A stretch of DNA of 43,325 nucleotides, taken from the NCBI GenBank assembly GCA_903878415.1, contig CAIRHO010000029.1, positions 1-43,325 of the forward strand, written 5' to 3'. The position numbers and the translations under genes were made by a program. Shown here in pieces: positions 32,804-41,239 of the stretch (positions are counted from its first letter, which is position 1; each line of letters starts with the position of its first letter). The notes beneath the pieces were generated by a model. The model was not told the DNA's origin. It did not search any database and was given only the letters and a program-made list of their open reading frames with translations. Origin of the DNA: an uncultured Actinomycetes bacterium. Lineage in GTDB: Bacteria > Actinomycetota > Actinomycetes > Nanopelagicales > Nanopelagicaceae.

Positions 32804-33904
32804 ATGAGCCTCCATTCGCCATTACATCAACGCCATCTAGCCTTAAATGCAAAATTGGCCGACTTTGGCGGTTGGGATATGCCAATTGAATATCCAGCGG
32901 CACAAGGCGGCGGCGTAATTGCCGAACATTTGGCGGTTCGTGAGCGAGTTGGAATATTTGATGTCTCGCATCTTGGGAAAGCTGAAGTCGTTGGTAATGG
33001 AGCACTAGATTTCTTAAATGAATTAATTACCAACGATTTAACAAAAATTGCTGATGGACAGGCGCAATACACAATGCTTTGTGATGATAAATCTGGTGGC
33101 GTAATTGATGACCTAATCGTTTATCGAAAATCTGCGTCTAATCTCTTTCTAATTCCAAATGCATCCAATACGACAGCCGTAGTAACTGCAATCTCCGAAG
33201 TAGCACCGCCGGGAATTACTGTAAATAATTTGCATAAAGATTTTGCAGTTATTGCAATCCAAGGACCGAATTCAAAAGATGTATTGGCGAAATTAGGAGT
33301 GAGTCCAACTCTGGATTACATGGCTTTCGCGGAGATTACACTTGATGGCACGCCAACAATTATTTGTCGAACTGGTTACACAGGCGAGCATGGTTACGAA
33401 CTATTGCCAGCCTGGAGTGAGGCCGAGAAAATTTGGGATCGATTGGCGGAAGGCATAAAAGAATTTAATGGCCGAGTATGTGGTTTAGGTGCTCGAGATA
33501 CTTTGCGAACTGAGATGGGTTACCCATTACATGGCCATGAACTTTCACTTTCAATTACACCGATGCAGGCTGGCGCCAGTTGGGCTATTGGTTGGAAGAA
33601 GCCAAAATTCTGGGGCAAATCGATTGCCGAGAGTGAGAAAATAAATGGCGCTCATCGACTGCTTAGAGGATTGAAATCTTTAGATCGTGGGATTCCGCGC
33701 GGTGGCATGCAGGTAAAACTTGGCGAGAAAGTTATAGGTGAAATTACTAGCGGAACCTTTTCGCCAACTTTGCGTGAAGGCGTTGCGTTAGCACTTCTTG
33801 ATCCGACTATTGCAGTTGGAGATACTGTAACTATTGACGTGCGAGGTAGAGAAAGTAGCGCTCTAGTTACAAAGCCACCGTTTGTACCTTCGCATGTGAA
33901 ATAG
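32804..33904 (+). CDS. gcvT: Aminomethyltransferase, T protein of the glycine cleavage system
   Basis: Transfers the aminomethyl carbon from lipoyl-H protein to tetrahydrofolate, releasing ammonia. The 366 residues show FGGWDMPIEYP, the folate-binding IFDVSHLGKAEV, QGPNSKDVLAKLG, CRTGYTGEHGYE, and GLGARDTLRTEMGYPLHGHE with the catalytic Asp. It has a leaderless start. No glycine riboswitch and no gcvH or gcvP is present in the window. The last 38 bases overlap the convergent ECF S-component gene. Confidence 0.95.
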   Translation: MSLHSPLHQRHLALNAKLADFGGWDMPIEYPAAQGGGVIAEHLAVRERVGIFDVSHLGKAEVVGNGALDFLNELITNDLTKIADGQAQYTMLCDDKSGGVIDDLIVYRKSASNLFLIPNASNTTAVVTAISEVAPPGITVNNLHKDFAVIAIQGPNSKDVLAKLGVSPTLDYMAFAEITLDGTPTIICRTGYTGEHGYELLPAWSEAEKIWDRLAEGIKEFNGRVCGLGARDTLRTEMGYPLHGHELSLSITPMQAGASWAIGWKKPKFWGKSIAESEKINGAHRLLRGLKSLDRGIPRGGMQVKLGEKVIGEITSGTFSPTLREGVALALLDPTIAVGDTVTIDVRGRESSALVTKPPFVPSHVK

Positions 33905-34664
33905 GGTTCAATTTTCGATCGGCTCTGCGTAGTGATGCGAGCACTGGTTTCGCGGTAAGCGCAATTAATACGCTCGTGAAAATTGCGCGGGGGATATCCC
34001 AAGCCATCGCTGTAGCAAAATGGAAAATTACAAATCTATGTAAATTCTCCGCAAGGGCTCCGCCCGGAATAAAGGAAAGTTGGGAATCTGTGCCTGCTAT
34101 CCACGGCCAAAGCTGCAGGTCCATCAAAGCGCCAAAGAATTCTGCTGCGAAAATTCCATAACAAATTAAAGTCACTAATTCACCTCTGCCGCTAAACCGT
34201 TTGGGTAATTTGCCAGCTCCAGCACCAATCCAAGCGGCGGCAATCATTTGAAACGGTAACCATGGACCAATTCCACCAGTTAATAACGCGGAAAGCCCCA
34301 AAGAGAGTGCACCCAATGAAAATCCAAATCTCACTCCGAAAACTCGCGCAGCCAGAATTATTAGAAACCAAATAGGTTCTACACCAATTGCGCCGGCACC
34401 AATTAATCTAAGCGCTGCCACAAGTGCTGTTAATACTCCGAGCAGCGCCACCGTTTTACTATCGAGTAAACCTCGATTTATCTCTATCGCGATAATCGCA
34501 ATTGCGGTAAAGCTGATTAAGAGTGCAAACCATTTTGCGCTGGTTGGGTTCAAAAAATCATGGGATATCGCTGCGATTGAATTGCTTGGAAAATAAAGCG
34601 GCCAAGTGAAAGCAATTACGCCAAGAAATGTAGCAATTGTTAGCGTTGGAATTCTTAATTTCAT
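33867..34664 (-). CDS. ECF transporter substrate-binding (S) component, probably for cobalamin
   Basis: A 265-residue membrane protein with about seven hydrophobic segments, including ALRLIGAGAIGVEPIWFLIILAA and FGFSLGALSLGLSALLTGGIGPWLPFQMIAAAW read in pieces. This GxGPWLPFQM pattern is typical of actinobacterial S components of the CbrT-like group. It is last in the operon led by a cobalamin riboswitch, so cobalamin or a corrinoid is the inferred substrate. It starts by ATGA overlap with the ATPase gene. Its 3' end overlaps gcvT antisense by 38 bases. Confidence 0.85.
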   Translation of the reverse strand: MKLRIPTLTIATFLGVIAFTWPLYFPSNSIAAISHDFLNPTSAKWFALLISFTAIAIIAIEINRGLLDSKTVALLGVLTALVAALRLIGAGAIGVEPIWFLIILAARVFGVRFGFSLGALSLGLSALLTGGIGPWLPFQMIAAAWIGAGAGKLPKRFSGRGELVTLICYGIFAAEFFGALMDLQLWPWIAGTDSQLSFIPGGALAENLHRFVIFHFATAMAWDIPRAIFTSVLIALTAKPVLASLRRADRKLNPISHAKVQTVAL

Positions 34665-36283
34665 ATTGCACTTTCACCGAGTGCGTTAACAACTTCAGCC
34701 ACCGTTAACCATTGAGCCGGCGCCAGAACCTTTGTAACTTGCGGTGCAAAAGCGGGGGAGGCGGTTAGTACGTCACGGGTAGGACCATTTGCAACTATTT
34801 CACCTTCAGCTAGGAATATGACTTTCGCAGCAACTTCGGCAACGAGCTCCACGTCATGAGTTGCAATTACCACACTTCTATTTTGTGCGGAATCAATGAC
34901 TAGATTCTGTAAAATTTTAACTAACTTGCTTTTCGCTACATAATCTAAACCACGCGTTGGTTCGTCAAGAATAATTAGATCTGGGTTAGCAGAGAGAATC
35001 ACGCTTAGCGCTAATCCCAATCTTTGACCTTCTGACAAATCTCTCGGGTGTGCGTTGATATTAGGTATTTCCATTAAGTTTTCATAAATCGCCAGAGTTG
35101 TTCCAATTGCTACACCATTATCTTTATCCGCTAGTAGACACTCATCTATTACACTCTCTCCATAAAGTAAATCACCTGGCTCTTGCGGCACGTAACCCAC
35201 GTGCTTAATTAGCGCCTTGCCATCCATATTTTTTGGATCCCTGCCGGTAATTAAAACTTCGCCAGAAATAATTGGACTTTGCCCAACTGCACTCTTTAAT
35301 AGTGATGATTTGCCGGCGCCATTTCGCCCCATCAGCGCCACAACTTCACCGCGCCTAATATCAAATGAGATATTAGTTAGCGCGTATTTATCGCCGTACG
35401 CAACCGAAACTTTTCTTAATGAGAGTAGTACTTCTCCATTATTGTCTGCGGCAGGTTGCGGTAGCGGAATATCCTGCAAAACATTGCGAATTGATTCAGT
35501 TCTGCGGCGGATCTCTCTTACCGAGAGCGATACTTCGGGAAGTTTCAAAGCTTTGGAGAGATTTACAATCGGCGGAGCAATCGGTGAATGTGCCAATATT
35601 TCGCCAGGTGTTCCAATCGAAACATCACCTCTATCACCTATTCGCATGATTCGATCAGCGAATTGAATGACGCGTTCCAATCTATGTTCAGCCAAAATTA
35701 CGGTTAAACCCAAGTCATGAACTAGTCGATGCAAAATTGAAAGCACTTCTTCAGCAGCGATTGGGTCTAGTGCACTTGTTGGTTCATCTAACAACAAAAC
35801 TTTTGGATTTAATACAAGTGCTGCGCCGATTGCCACGCGTTGTTGTTCGCCGCCACTAAGCGATGCTATTTCTCGATTTCGAAGCGGCGCCAAACTCAAA
35901 AGATCTAAAACTTCTTCTACTCGTTTCCGCATTACTTCTGGCGCGATTCCCATTGTTTCTAGGCCAAATGCAATCTCTTCTTCAACAATATCTGTAACAA
36001 ACCCATTGATTGGGTTCTGCCCAACAATGCCAATTACATCGGAAAGTTGGCCAGGTTTTAGTTGACGAGTTGATCGGCCAGCGACAGTGATTTCACCGGA
36101 GAGAATGCCGCCAGTGTGATGCGGTACTAATCCGTTGATTAACTTAATCAAGGAACTCTTGCCAGCGCCGGTGTGGCCAATGACTAAAACCAATTCGCCT
36201 TCAAAGACTTCAAAGTTTAGCTCTTCCAAAATTGTACGTTCTGCATTTGGATAGATAAGGGAGACATCTTTAAATGAAATCAT
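34661..36283 (-). CDS. ECF transporter ATPase, two ABC domains fused (EcfA–EcfA')
   Basis: Energy-coupling ATPase of an ECF importer. The 540 residues contain two complete ABC domains. Domain 1 has Walker A GHTGAGKSS (~36–44), signature SLSGGEQQR and Walker B LLLDEPTSALD. Domain 2 has Walker A GRNGAGKSS (~320–328), signature DLSEGQRLG and Walker B LIILDEPTRGLD. Many ECF systems use two separate genes; the tandem fusion is common in actinobacteria. Four-base overlaps on both sides couple it to EcfT and the S component. Confidence 0.93.
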   Translation of the reverse strand: MISFKDVSLIYPNAERTILEELNFEVFEGELVLVIGHTGAGKSSLIKLINGLVPHHTGGILSGEITVAGRSTRQLKPGQLSDVIGIVGQNPINGFVTDIVEEEIAFGLETMGIAPEVMRKRVEEVLDLLSLAPLRNREIASLSGGEQQRVAIGAALVLNPKVLLLDEPTSALDPIAAEEVLSILHRLVHDLGLTVILAEHRLERVIQFADRIMRIGDRGDVSIGTPGEILAHSPIAPPIVNLSKALKLPEVSLSVREIRRRTESIRNVLQDIPLPQPAADNNGEVLLSLRKVSVAYGDKYALTNISFDIRRGEVVALMGRNGAGKSSLLKSAVGQSPIISGEVLITGRDPKNMDGKALIKHVGYVPQEPGDLLYGESVIDECLLADKDNGVAIGTTLAIYENLMEIPNINAHPRDLSEGQRLGLALSVILSANPDLIILDEPTRGLDYVAKSKLVKILQNLVIDSAQNRSVVIATHDVELVAEVAAKVIFLAEGEIVANGPTRDVLTASPAFAPQVTKVLAPAQWLTVAEVVNALGESAI

Positions 36284-37107
36284 CGCTTAACAATCGCAAT
36301 CGGTGATGCAACTATTACGAGTGAGAATAAAGCGAGCACCACAACGCCAAAATGGGAGAGCAAAGTTGCCGAGAGTAAAACTAGATAAACGCCACTTGCA
36401 ATCATTACTAGATCAATAAATGTGAATGGTTCTACTCGATATTTAGTAGTTTTACCATGATATCCGTAACCTCTAGCTTCCATTGCGGTGGCAAGGTCTA
36501 ACGCCCTTTCCAAACTTTCTTCTAGAAGCGGTAATGCAATTCCGCGCCAGGCTCTAATTCCGCGAGTTTTCTGACCTCGTAATCTTTTGGCAGATTGAAT
36601 TCGACCGATACTTTTTACAATTTGTGGGAGAACCGAAGTAGCCACACTTAGAGCGACGCCCAAGTTGTACATAGCTTTCGGCAACGAACGAATCATGCGA
36701 TGTGGGCTTGCTAGTGAGTTTGCAGCTCCACAGAGCAGGATTACAGTTGCGATAATTATAACTTCATGAAAAGTAGAAGTTAAGCGTTGCGAAGTTACAT
36801 CGCCTCCAATTCGAATTCCTACCATCCAACTTGGCAGTGTGATGCTAGGAATTCGAAAAAGTATTTGACCTGGCATCGGAACGCCAATAGTTATTGCTAT
36901 TAACATTCGAACCACAATTATCAGAAGAGCTAAACGTATTGAAAGTGCGAAGGATTTGCTCCAGTAATTATCACTTTTAAGCTTTACTACAACCAGGGTT
37001 ACGGCAGATGCCACTGCGGCGGCAATGAGAATATTGTCAGCTCTTATTACAAAAGTAGCTAACAATAAAGCCCAGAGCCACCAGATCAGTGGATGCACTA
37101 GCCGCAT
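36280..37107 (-). CDS. ECF transporter transmembrane component EcfT (CbiQ family)
   Basis: A 275-residue membrane protein that links the S component to the ATPases. It has about five to six membrane helices, an N-terminal HPLIWWLWALLLA segment and the cytosolic coupling helices with the family's Ala-Arg-Gly motifs: SAKRLRGQKTRG and ALDLATAMEARGYG. The ATG overlaps the stop of the upstream gene by one base (TAATG), so all four genes form one transcript from the riboswitch. Confidence 0.92.
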   Translation of the reverse strand: MRLVHPLIWWLWALLLATFVIRADNILIAAAVASAVTLVVVKLKSDNYWSKSFALSIRLALLIIVVRMLIAITIGVPMPGQILFRIPSITLPSWMVGIRIGGDVTSQRLTSTFHEVIIIATVILLCGAANSLASPHRMIRSLPKAMYNLGVALSVATSVLPQIVKSIGRIQSAKRLRGQKTRGIRAWRGIALPLLEESLERALDLATAMEARGYGYHGKTTKYRVEPFTFIDLVMIASGVYLVLLSATLLSHFGVVVLALFSLVIVASPIAIVKR

Positions 37108-37796
37108 TATTTTTTACGTTTGCGAATAATTACGAAAATTGAGAATGCTAGAGCTATTGCTAAGACGATAGCGAGAATCTCACTCCAGTCAAAAGCACCA
37201 CTAATTTCTTCGGAAGCGTTACCTTCGTTTTCTTCGGCATTGCTACCTGTAGCGGTTAACGGTTCTTCATCTGTATTTGGCATATCAATCTCAACGCCAC
37301 ATTCAGTTGCTGGATAGCCACCAATTCCACAAATCAATCCCGATTTATCAGCACGCACTTTTGCAACGCTCTCTAAAACTGCTAGCCCATTTGATTTTGC
37401 GGGGACTAGTGCGCAATCAGTGATTACTTCTTTAGGGTTTTCACCGGAAGGTGCAATATCGGCAGTTCCAAAATCTACGACAATTCCGACCCGGATCTTG
37501 CCGGCAACTTCTGATGTGCCGTCACATAGCGAAGCAAAATCTGGAGCAGCCATCGGTTCAGTTGCTGGAATGTCATTACTGCTTGCGGTGAAAGTCCAAC
37601 CTTCGACATCACCATCTTTTAAAGTTGTTGTAGGTCCAGTCATTGCAGCGGTCCACGTTGATGCTCCTGCGCTAGCTTGGAAATAACCCCAGTAGCGATA
37701 ACCTTTATCGGCATTTGCACTTTGTGGAAGAGTTAATGAAAGCGTAAGTATTGTTAACACGCTTATGATTGCAATTGATTTTTTCTTAAGTAACAC
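37107..37796 (-). CDS. SCO2322-like secreted, membrane-anchored protein at the head of the ECF operon
   Basis: A 229-residue exported protein: signal peptide (LLKKKSIAIISVLTILTLSL, cleaved near AAN/ANA-D around residue 28), an extracytoplasmic domain with WGYFQA and four cysteines (likely two disulfides), an acidic linker, and one C-terminal membrane helix followed by RKRKK. The domain resembles SCO2322-type proteins encoded with ECF transporters in Streptomyces. I set the start at GTG 37796, eight bases after GGAGAG. The reading frame is open to 37862, but that segment lies in the riboswitch expression platform. A role in capturing a corrinoid outside the membrane is inferred from the operon. 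Confidence 0.8.
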   Translation of the reverse strand: MLLKKKSIAIISVLTILTLSLTLPQSANADKGYRYWGYFQASAGASTWTAAMTGPTTTLKDGDVEGWTFTASSNDIPATEPMAAPDFASLCDGTSEVAGKIRVGIVVDFGTADIAPSGENPKEVITDCALVPAKSNGLAVLESVAKVRADKSGLICGIGGYPATECGVEIDMPNTDEEPLTATGSNAEENEGNASEEISGAFDWSEILAIVLAIALAFSIFVIIRKRKK

Positions 37797-37850
37797 TGTG
37801 ATCTCTCCATTTGTTATGGGAGCCTCACGGAAGCGAAAAGTATTAACAAT

Positions 37851-38037
37851 TCCGCCCCGCAAACCTCGACGGGTGGTAGATATGTTTGAAACCAGGTAAT
37901 CCGACTTAGCGATTTAATCGCTTCACGGTTGCGGGTCAGCGTCGGATTTACACCGACTTCCCCTGAATTCAAACTATTAAGTTGTGTGCGAAGGCAACCA
38001 TACTGGGCATGCTTTCGCAATCAAGACTCGCAAATAT
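37851..38037 (-). promoter_or_regulatory. Cobalamin riboswitch controlling the ECF operon
   Basis: On the reverse strand the conserved core is present: AGGGGAAGUCGGUGUAAAUC (near 37964–37945), CCGACGCUGACCCGCAACCG, then AGUCGGAUUACCUGG (near 37906–37892), i.e. the B12 box region. UGCGAA…UUCGCA forms P2 and AUAUUUG/CAAACAUAU closes P1. CCCGCAA in loop L5 (37935–37929) is complementary to UUGCGGG in the downstream loop (near 37857–37863), the L5–L13 kissing contact. The position 55 bases before the GTG favours translational control of the ECF operon by cobalamin. Confidence 0.95.
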
Positions 38038-38050
38038 TGAGTTTTGGCTT

Positions 38051-38056
38051 TAGGCT
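38051..38056 (+). promoter_or_regulatory. -10 box of leaderless aldo/keto reductase promoter
   Basis: TAGGCT, six bases (GTGGAA), ATG at 38063. This decides for ATG 38063 over the GTG at 38057. Confidence 0.5.
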
Positions 38057-38062
38057 GTGGAA

Positions 38063-39064
38063 ATGGAACATAGAAAACTTGGTAATTCGGGCCTTTATAT
38101 CTCAGAGATTTCCTATGGGAATTGGATCACTCACGGCTCTCAGGTAGAACAAGATGCGGCGATTAAATGCGTACGCGCTGCTTTTGATGTCGGCATCACA
38201 ACATTTGACACCGCAGATGTTTATGCCGCAACTAAAGCTGAAACTGTATTGGGTAAAGCACTCAAAGGCGTTCGCCGTGAATCTTACGAACTTTTTACTA
38301 AAGTTTATTGGCCAACGGGTCCAGGAAAGAATGATCGCGGTCTTTCGCGCAAACATATTATGGAATCCTGTGACGCTTCTTTAAAGCGTTTGAAAACTGA
38401 CCATATCGATTTATACCAAGCACACCGTTTTGATTTCGAAACACCACTTGAAGAAACCTTGAGCGCTTTTGATGACTTAATCCGTCAAGGAAAAGTTAGC
38501 TACATTGGTTTCTCGGAGTGGAACGCTTCCCAAATTTCCGCTGCGCTAAAAATCCAAGATGCTCGTGGTTACAACCGTTTTGTTTCAAGCCAACCGCAAT
38601 ACTCCGCTCTTTGGCGAGTAATCGAAGCCGAAGTAGATCCGCTCTGCGTTAAAGAGGGAATCGGTCATATTGTCTGGTCACCAATGGCGCAAGGCGCGCT
38701 AAGTGGAAAGTATTTGCCAGGCAAGAAACCGCCAGTCGGTTCGCGGGCAACCGATAAAAAAAGCGGTGCCAACATGATTAAGCGTTGGATGCGCGATGAT
38801 GTACTAACCGCAGTGCAAAATTTAGCTCCAATTGCTAAGAGCGTGGATTTATCATTAGCGCAATTAGCGATTGCTTGGGTATTGCAGAATAAAAATGTAT
38901 CGAGCGCAATCGTTGGCGCAACAAAGCCTTCTCAGATAAAAGAAAATGTTAAGGCAAGCGGCGTTAAATTAGATAGCGCGACGATGAAGAAAATTGATGC
39001 AGTGCTTGGCAAATTACCAGAGGTAGATCCAGCCCAAACCATTAGCCCTAACCCAAGGGCTTAA
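38063..39064 (+). CDS. Aldo/keto reductase (Kv-beta/YghZ-like)
   Basis: A 333-residue NADPH-dependent reductase of the AKR superfamily. It begins MEHRKLGNSGLYISEISYGNW, with catalytic Asp/Tyr in FDTADVYAATKAE, Lys in LFTKVYWPTG, and HIDLYQAHRFD in place of the usual QxHRxD. The cofactor end SSAIVGATKPSQIKENVKAS completes the family set. Its length and the MEHRKLGxSGL start match the Kv-beta-like group (AKR6/14). It is monocistronic and divergent from the cobalamin operon. The physiological carbonyl substrate is unknown. Confidence 0.93.
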   Translation: MEHRKLGNSGLYISEISYGNWITHGSQVEQDAAIKCVRAAFDVGITTFDTADVYAATKAETVLGKALKGVRRESYELFTKVYWPTGPGKNDRGLSRKHIMESCDASLKRLKTDHIDLYQAHRFDFETPLEETLSAFDDLIRQGKVSYIGFSEWNASQISAALKIQDARGYNRFVSSQPQYSALWRVIEAEVDPLCVKEGIGHIVWSPMAQGALSGKYLPGKKPPVGSRATDKKSGANMIKRWMRDDVLTAVQNLAPIAKSVDLSLAQLAIAWVLQNKNVSSAIVGATKPSQIKENVKASGVKLDSATMKKIDAVLGKLPEVDPAQTISPNPRA

Positions 39065-39072
39065 TTACTTAG

Positions 39073-39627
39073 TTAGAACTTCTCGCCACGTTTAATTTGT
39101 GGTGATGGCGCACGCAATCTACGGATTTGAGTTGAGCGTAACCAGCCATACATACCGATTCCTTTTGTGATTTCATTTGGAAAACGGGCTGCAACTTCCT
39201 TTTTCAATTTACGACTAAGAATGATTCCGTCGATGATCGAGAAGAGTAGGCATGAGTACATCAACATGATTGCGAAGAATTGAATGTAGGCAATTGGGAT
39301 TACGGTGAGAATTAAAACCAACATTACGATCGGCAAGAAATATTCGCCGATAGATCTACGTGAGTCCACATAATTTCGCACAAAACGTTTTACTTGGCCG
39401 CGATCTCTTGGTGGCATTGCGCTCTCTTCACCGCGCATGTAAGCGGCTCGAGTTTGAACACGTTGCTGTCGCAATTGTTCGCGTTGAATTTTCTTTCCCT
39501 CGCGAGTTGAGGCTGGTGCTAACCGATTTGTCACATTAGCTTGCTCGGCTACTTTTCGTTTCGGAGTTGGTCGGCCTTTACCTGCGGCAGGTTTCTCGGA
39601 AGCTGATTCTGATTTTTTAGGGCTCAT
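39073..39627 (-). CDS. DUF3043 membrane protein
   Basis: A 184-residue actinobacterial protein of unknown function. The basic N-terminus carries the family hallmark GKGRPTPKRKVAE, then a charged region with RAAYMRGEESAMPPRDRGQVKRF in part, a VDSRRSIGEYFLP motif, and two adjacent membrane helices (~100–120 and ~123–143). It ends in a basic tail. I chose the ATG at 39627 (MSPKKSESA), which clears the upstream nadA stop; the longer frame to 39663 would overlap nadA. It probably lies in the nadA operon. Confidence 0.88.
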   Translation of the reverse strand: MSPKKSESASEKPAAGKGRPTPKRKVAEQANVTNRLAPASTREGKKIQREQLRQQRVQTRAAYMRGEESAMPPRDRGQVKRFVRNYVDSRRSIGEYFLPIVMLVLILTVIPIAYIQFFAIMLMYSCLLFSIIDGIILSRKLKKEVAARFPNEITKGIGMYGWLRSTQIRRLRAPSPQIKRGEKF

Positions 39628-39631
39628 CTGA

Positions 39632-40780
39632 CTACGGTAAAGCCAACATTCGCTCCAGCGCAACTTTCGCGTTTAAAGCTGTCTCAGGATCGACCGAAAT
39701 CTGATTTACAACACGTCCGGTTAGCAATGTTTCCATCGCCCATACTAAGTGTGGCAAGTCGATTCGGTTCATAGTCGAGCAGTAGCAGACCGTTTTATCA
39801 AGAAAGTGGACCGACTTATCTGGGTTGTTATTGGCTAGCCGTTGTACCAAATTTAACTCGGTACCAATCGCCCATTTACTTCCGGCAGGGGATTCAGAAA
39901 CTGTTTTGATAATTGCCTCCGTGCTACCAACTACATCTGCAGCGGCAACAACCTCGTTCTGGCATTCTGGATGCACTAAAACTTTAACTCCAGGAACTCG
40001 CTCTCTAACTTCATCAATATTTGCTAATGAAAATCTCCCGTGAACCGAACAATGGCCACGCCATAAAATCACTTTTGCATTTCGAATCTCATCATCGGTT
40101 AATCCGCCACGAGGTTTCCATGGATTCCACAAGACGCAATCTGAAAGCGAGAGGCCGAGCGAAAGAACTGCAGTATTTCGACCCAGATGTTGATCTGGCA
40201 GAAAAAGAACTTTTTCGCCTTTTCCAAAAGCCCAACTCATCGCGCGTTTTGCATTTGAAGATGTACAGACAGTTCCACCATTTTTCCCAGTGAAAGATTT
40301 AATTGCCGCAGTTGAGTTCATGTAGGTGACCGGAATGGTTTCTTTCGCAACACCTAAATCCGTTAACACTTTCCAACATTCGTTTACTTGGGGAGCCGAT
40401 GCCATATCTGCCATGGAACATCCAGCAGCTAAATCTGGCAAAATAACTTTTTGGTTGGCAGATGTAAGGATGTCTGCGCTCTCCGCCATAAAGTGGACGC
40501 CACAGAAGAAAATAATTTCGGCAGTTGTATTAGAAGCTGCAGCTTGGGCTAATTTGAATGAATCACCAGTTATATCTGCGAATTGAATAACTTCATCGCG
40601 TTGATAATGGTGTCCAAGAATCATGGCCCGGTCTCCAAGTGCGGCGCGGGCTTTCTTAGCTCTTTCTACCAATTCAGGATCGCTAGCTTTTGGTAATTCG
40701 CCATCACAGGAAACGCCTCGTTCGCTGGCTAAATCTGAGCCTCGACCAAGGAGTAGTAACTGGGTTAGCGAATTAGACAT
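39632..40780 (-). CDS. nadA: Quinolinate synthase
   Basis: 4Fe–4S enzyme that condenses iminoaspartate with dihydroxyacetone phosphate to quinolinate in de novo NAD synthesis. The 382 residues include ILGHHYQRDEVIQFADITGDS, FFCGVHFMAESADIL, the cluster Cys in LAAGCSMADMA (C121), WRGHCSVHGRFS, VHPECQNEVV and the VCYCSTM segment. It has the length of the longer actinobacterial form with an N-terminal extension. The start is leaderless. No nadB or nadC is present in the window. The A-type Fe–S carrier gene lies divergently next door, consistent with its cluster requirement. Confidence 0.96.
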   Translation of the reverse strand: MSNSLTQLLLLGRGSDLASERGVSCDGELPKASDPELVERAKKARAALGDRAMILGHHYQRDEVIQFADITGDSFKLAQAAASNTTAEIIFFCGVHFMAESADILTSANQKVILPDLAAGCSMADMASAPQVNECWKVLTDLGVAKETIPVTYMNSTAAIKSFTGKNGGTVCTSSNAKRAMSWAFGKGEKVLFLPDQHLGRNTAVLSLGLSLSDCVLWNPWKPRGGLTDDEIRNAKVILWRGHCSVHGRFSLANIDEVRERVPGVKVLVHPECQNEVVAAADVVGSTEAIIKTVSESPAGSKWAIGTELNLVQRLANNNPDKSVHFLDKTVCYCSTMNRIDLPHLVWAMETLLTGRVVNQISVDPETALNAKVALERMLALP

Positions 40781-40786
40781 GAGTTA

Positions 40787-40792
40787 ATAGTA
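40787..40792 (-). promoter_or_regulatory. -10 box of leaderless nadA promoter
   Basis: TACTAT on the reverse strand, six bases (TAACTC) before the ATG at 40780. Confidence 0.5.
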
Positions 40793-40839
40793 TGCCGACA
40801 CGGGAATCTTGGTCGGATGGCGAACCTTAAAAAGACAGG

Positions 40840-40845
40840 TAGAGT
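40840..40845 (+). promoter_or_regulatory. -10 box of leaderless erpA promoter
   Basis: TAGAGT, six bases (TCGGGT), ATG at 40852. Confidence 0.5.
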
Positions 40846-40851
40846 TCGGGT

Positions 40852-41211
40852 ATGACAACTGAAACAACCACACCGGCTAGCACTACTACTTCAATCGCAC
40901 TTACTGCGGTAGCGGCGGAAAAAGTTGCCGCTCTATTAGCTCAAGAAGGCCGCGACGATCTCAGCCTTCGCGTAGCTGTACAACCTGGTGGCTGTTCTGG
41001 TCTTCGATACCAACTCTATTTTGATGACCGCGCAATGGAAGGTGACACCGTCACTGAATTTGGTTCAGTAAAAGTTGTTACTGACAAAATGAGTACTCCT
41101 TATTTAATGGGTGCAACTGTGGATTTCGTGGATACCATTCAAAAGCAAGGTTTCACTATTGATAATCCAAATGCAGGTGGCTCTTGCGCTTGTGGCGATT
41201 CATTTAATTAA
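40852..41211 (+). CDS. erpA: A-type iron–sulfur carrier protein (ErpA/IscA/HesB family)
   Basis: Delivers Fe–S clusters to apo-enzymes. The 119 residues have a Thr/Ser-rich leader (1–16) and the A-type core with its three cluster cysteines: C48 in GGCSGLRYQ and C112/C114 in GGSCACGDSF. The single-copy actinobacterial gene lies beside adenosine kinase in mycobacteria (Rv2204c and Rv2202c), as here. It probably serves NadA and LipA encoded in this window, an inference from their cluster needs. Confidence 0.94.
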   Translation: MTTETTTPASTTTSIALTAVAAEKVAALLAQEGRDDLSLRVAVQPGGCSGLRYQLYFDDRAMEGDTVTEFGSVKVVTDKMSTPYLMGATVDFVDTIQKQGFTIDNPNAGGSCACGDSFN

Positions 41212-41227
41212 TCGCATCTTTCGCGAC

Positions 41228-41233
41228 TAATCT
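41228..41233 (+). promoter_or_regulatory. -10 box of leaderless adenosine kinase promoter
   Basis: TAATCT, six bases (CCGCTT), ATG at 41240. It lies in the 28-base gap after erpA, so the kinase may have its own start as well as read-through. Confidence 0.45.
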
Positions 41234-41239
41234 CCGCTT

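Noticed and set aside
37797-37862. 22-codon N-terminal extension of the SCO2322-like protein
   Set aside because: It lies in the riboswitch expression platform, and GGAGAG followed by GTG at 37796 gives a clean signal peptide start.
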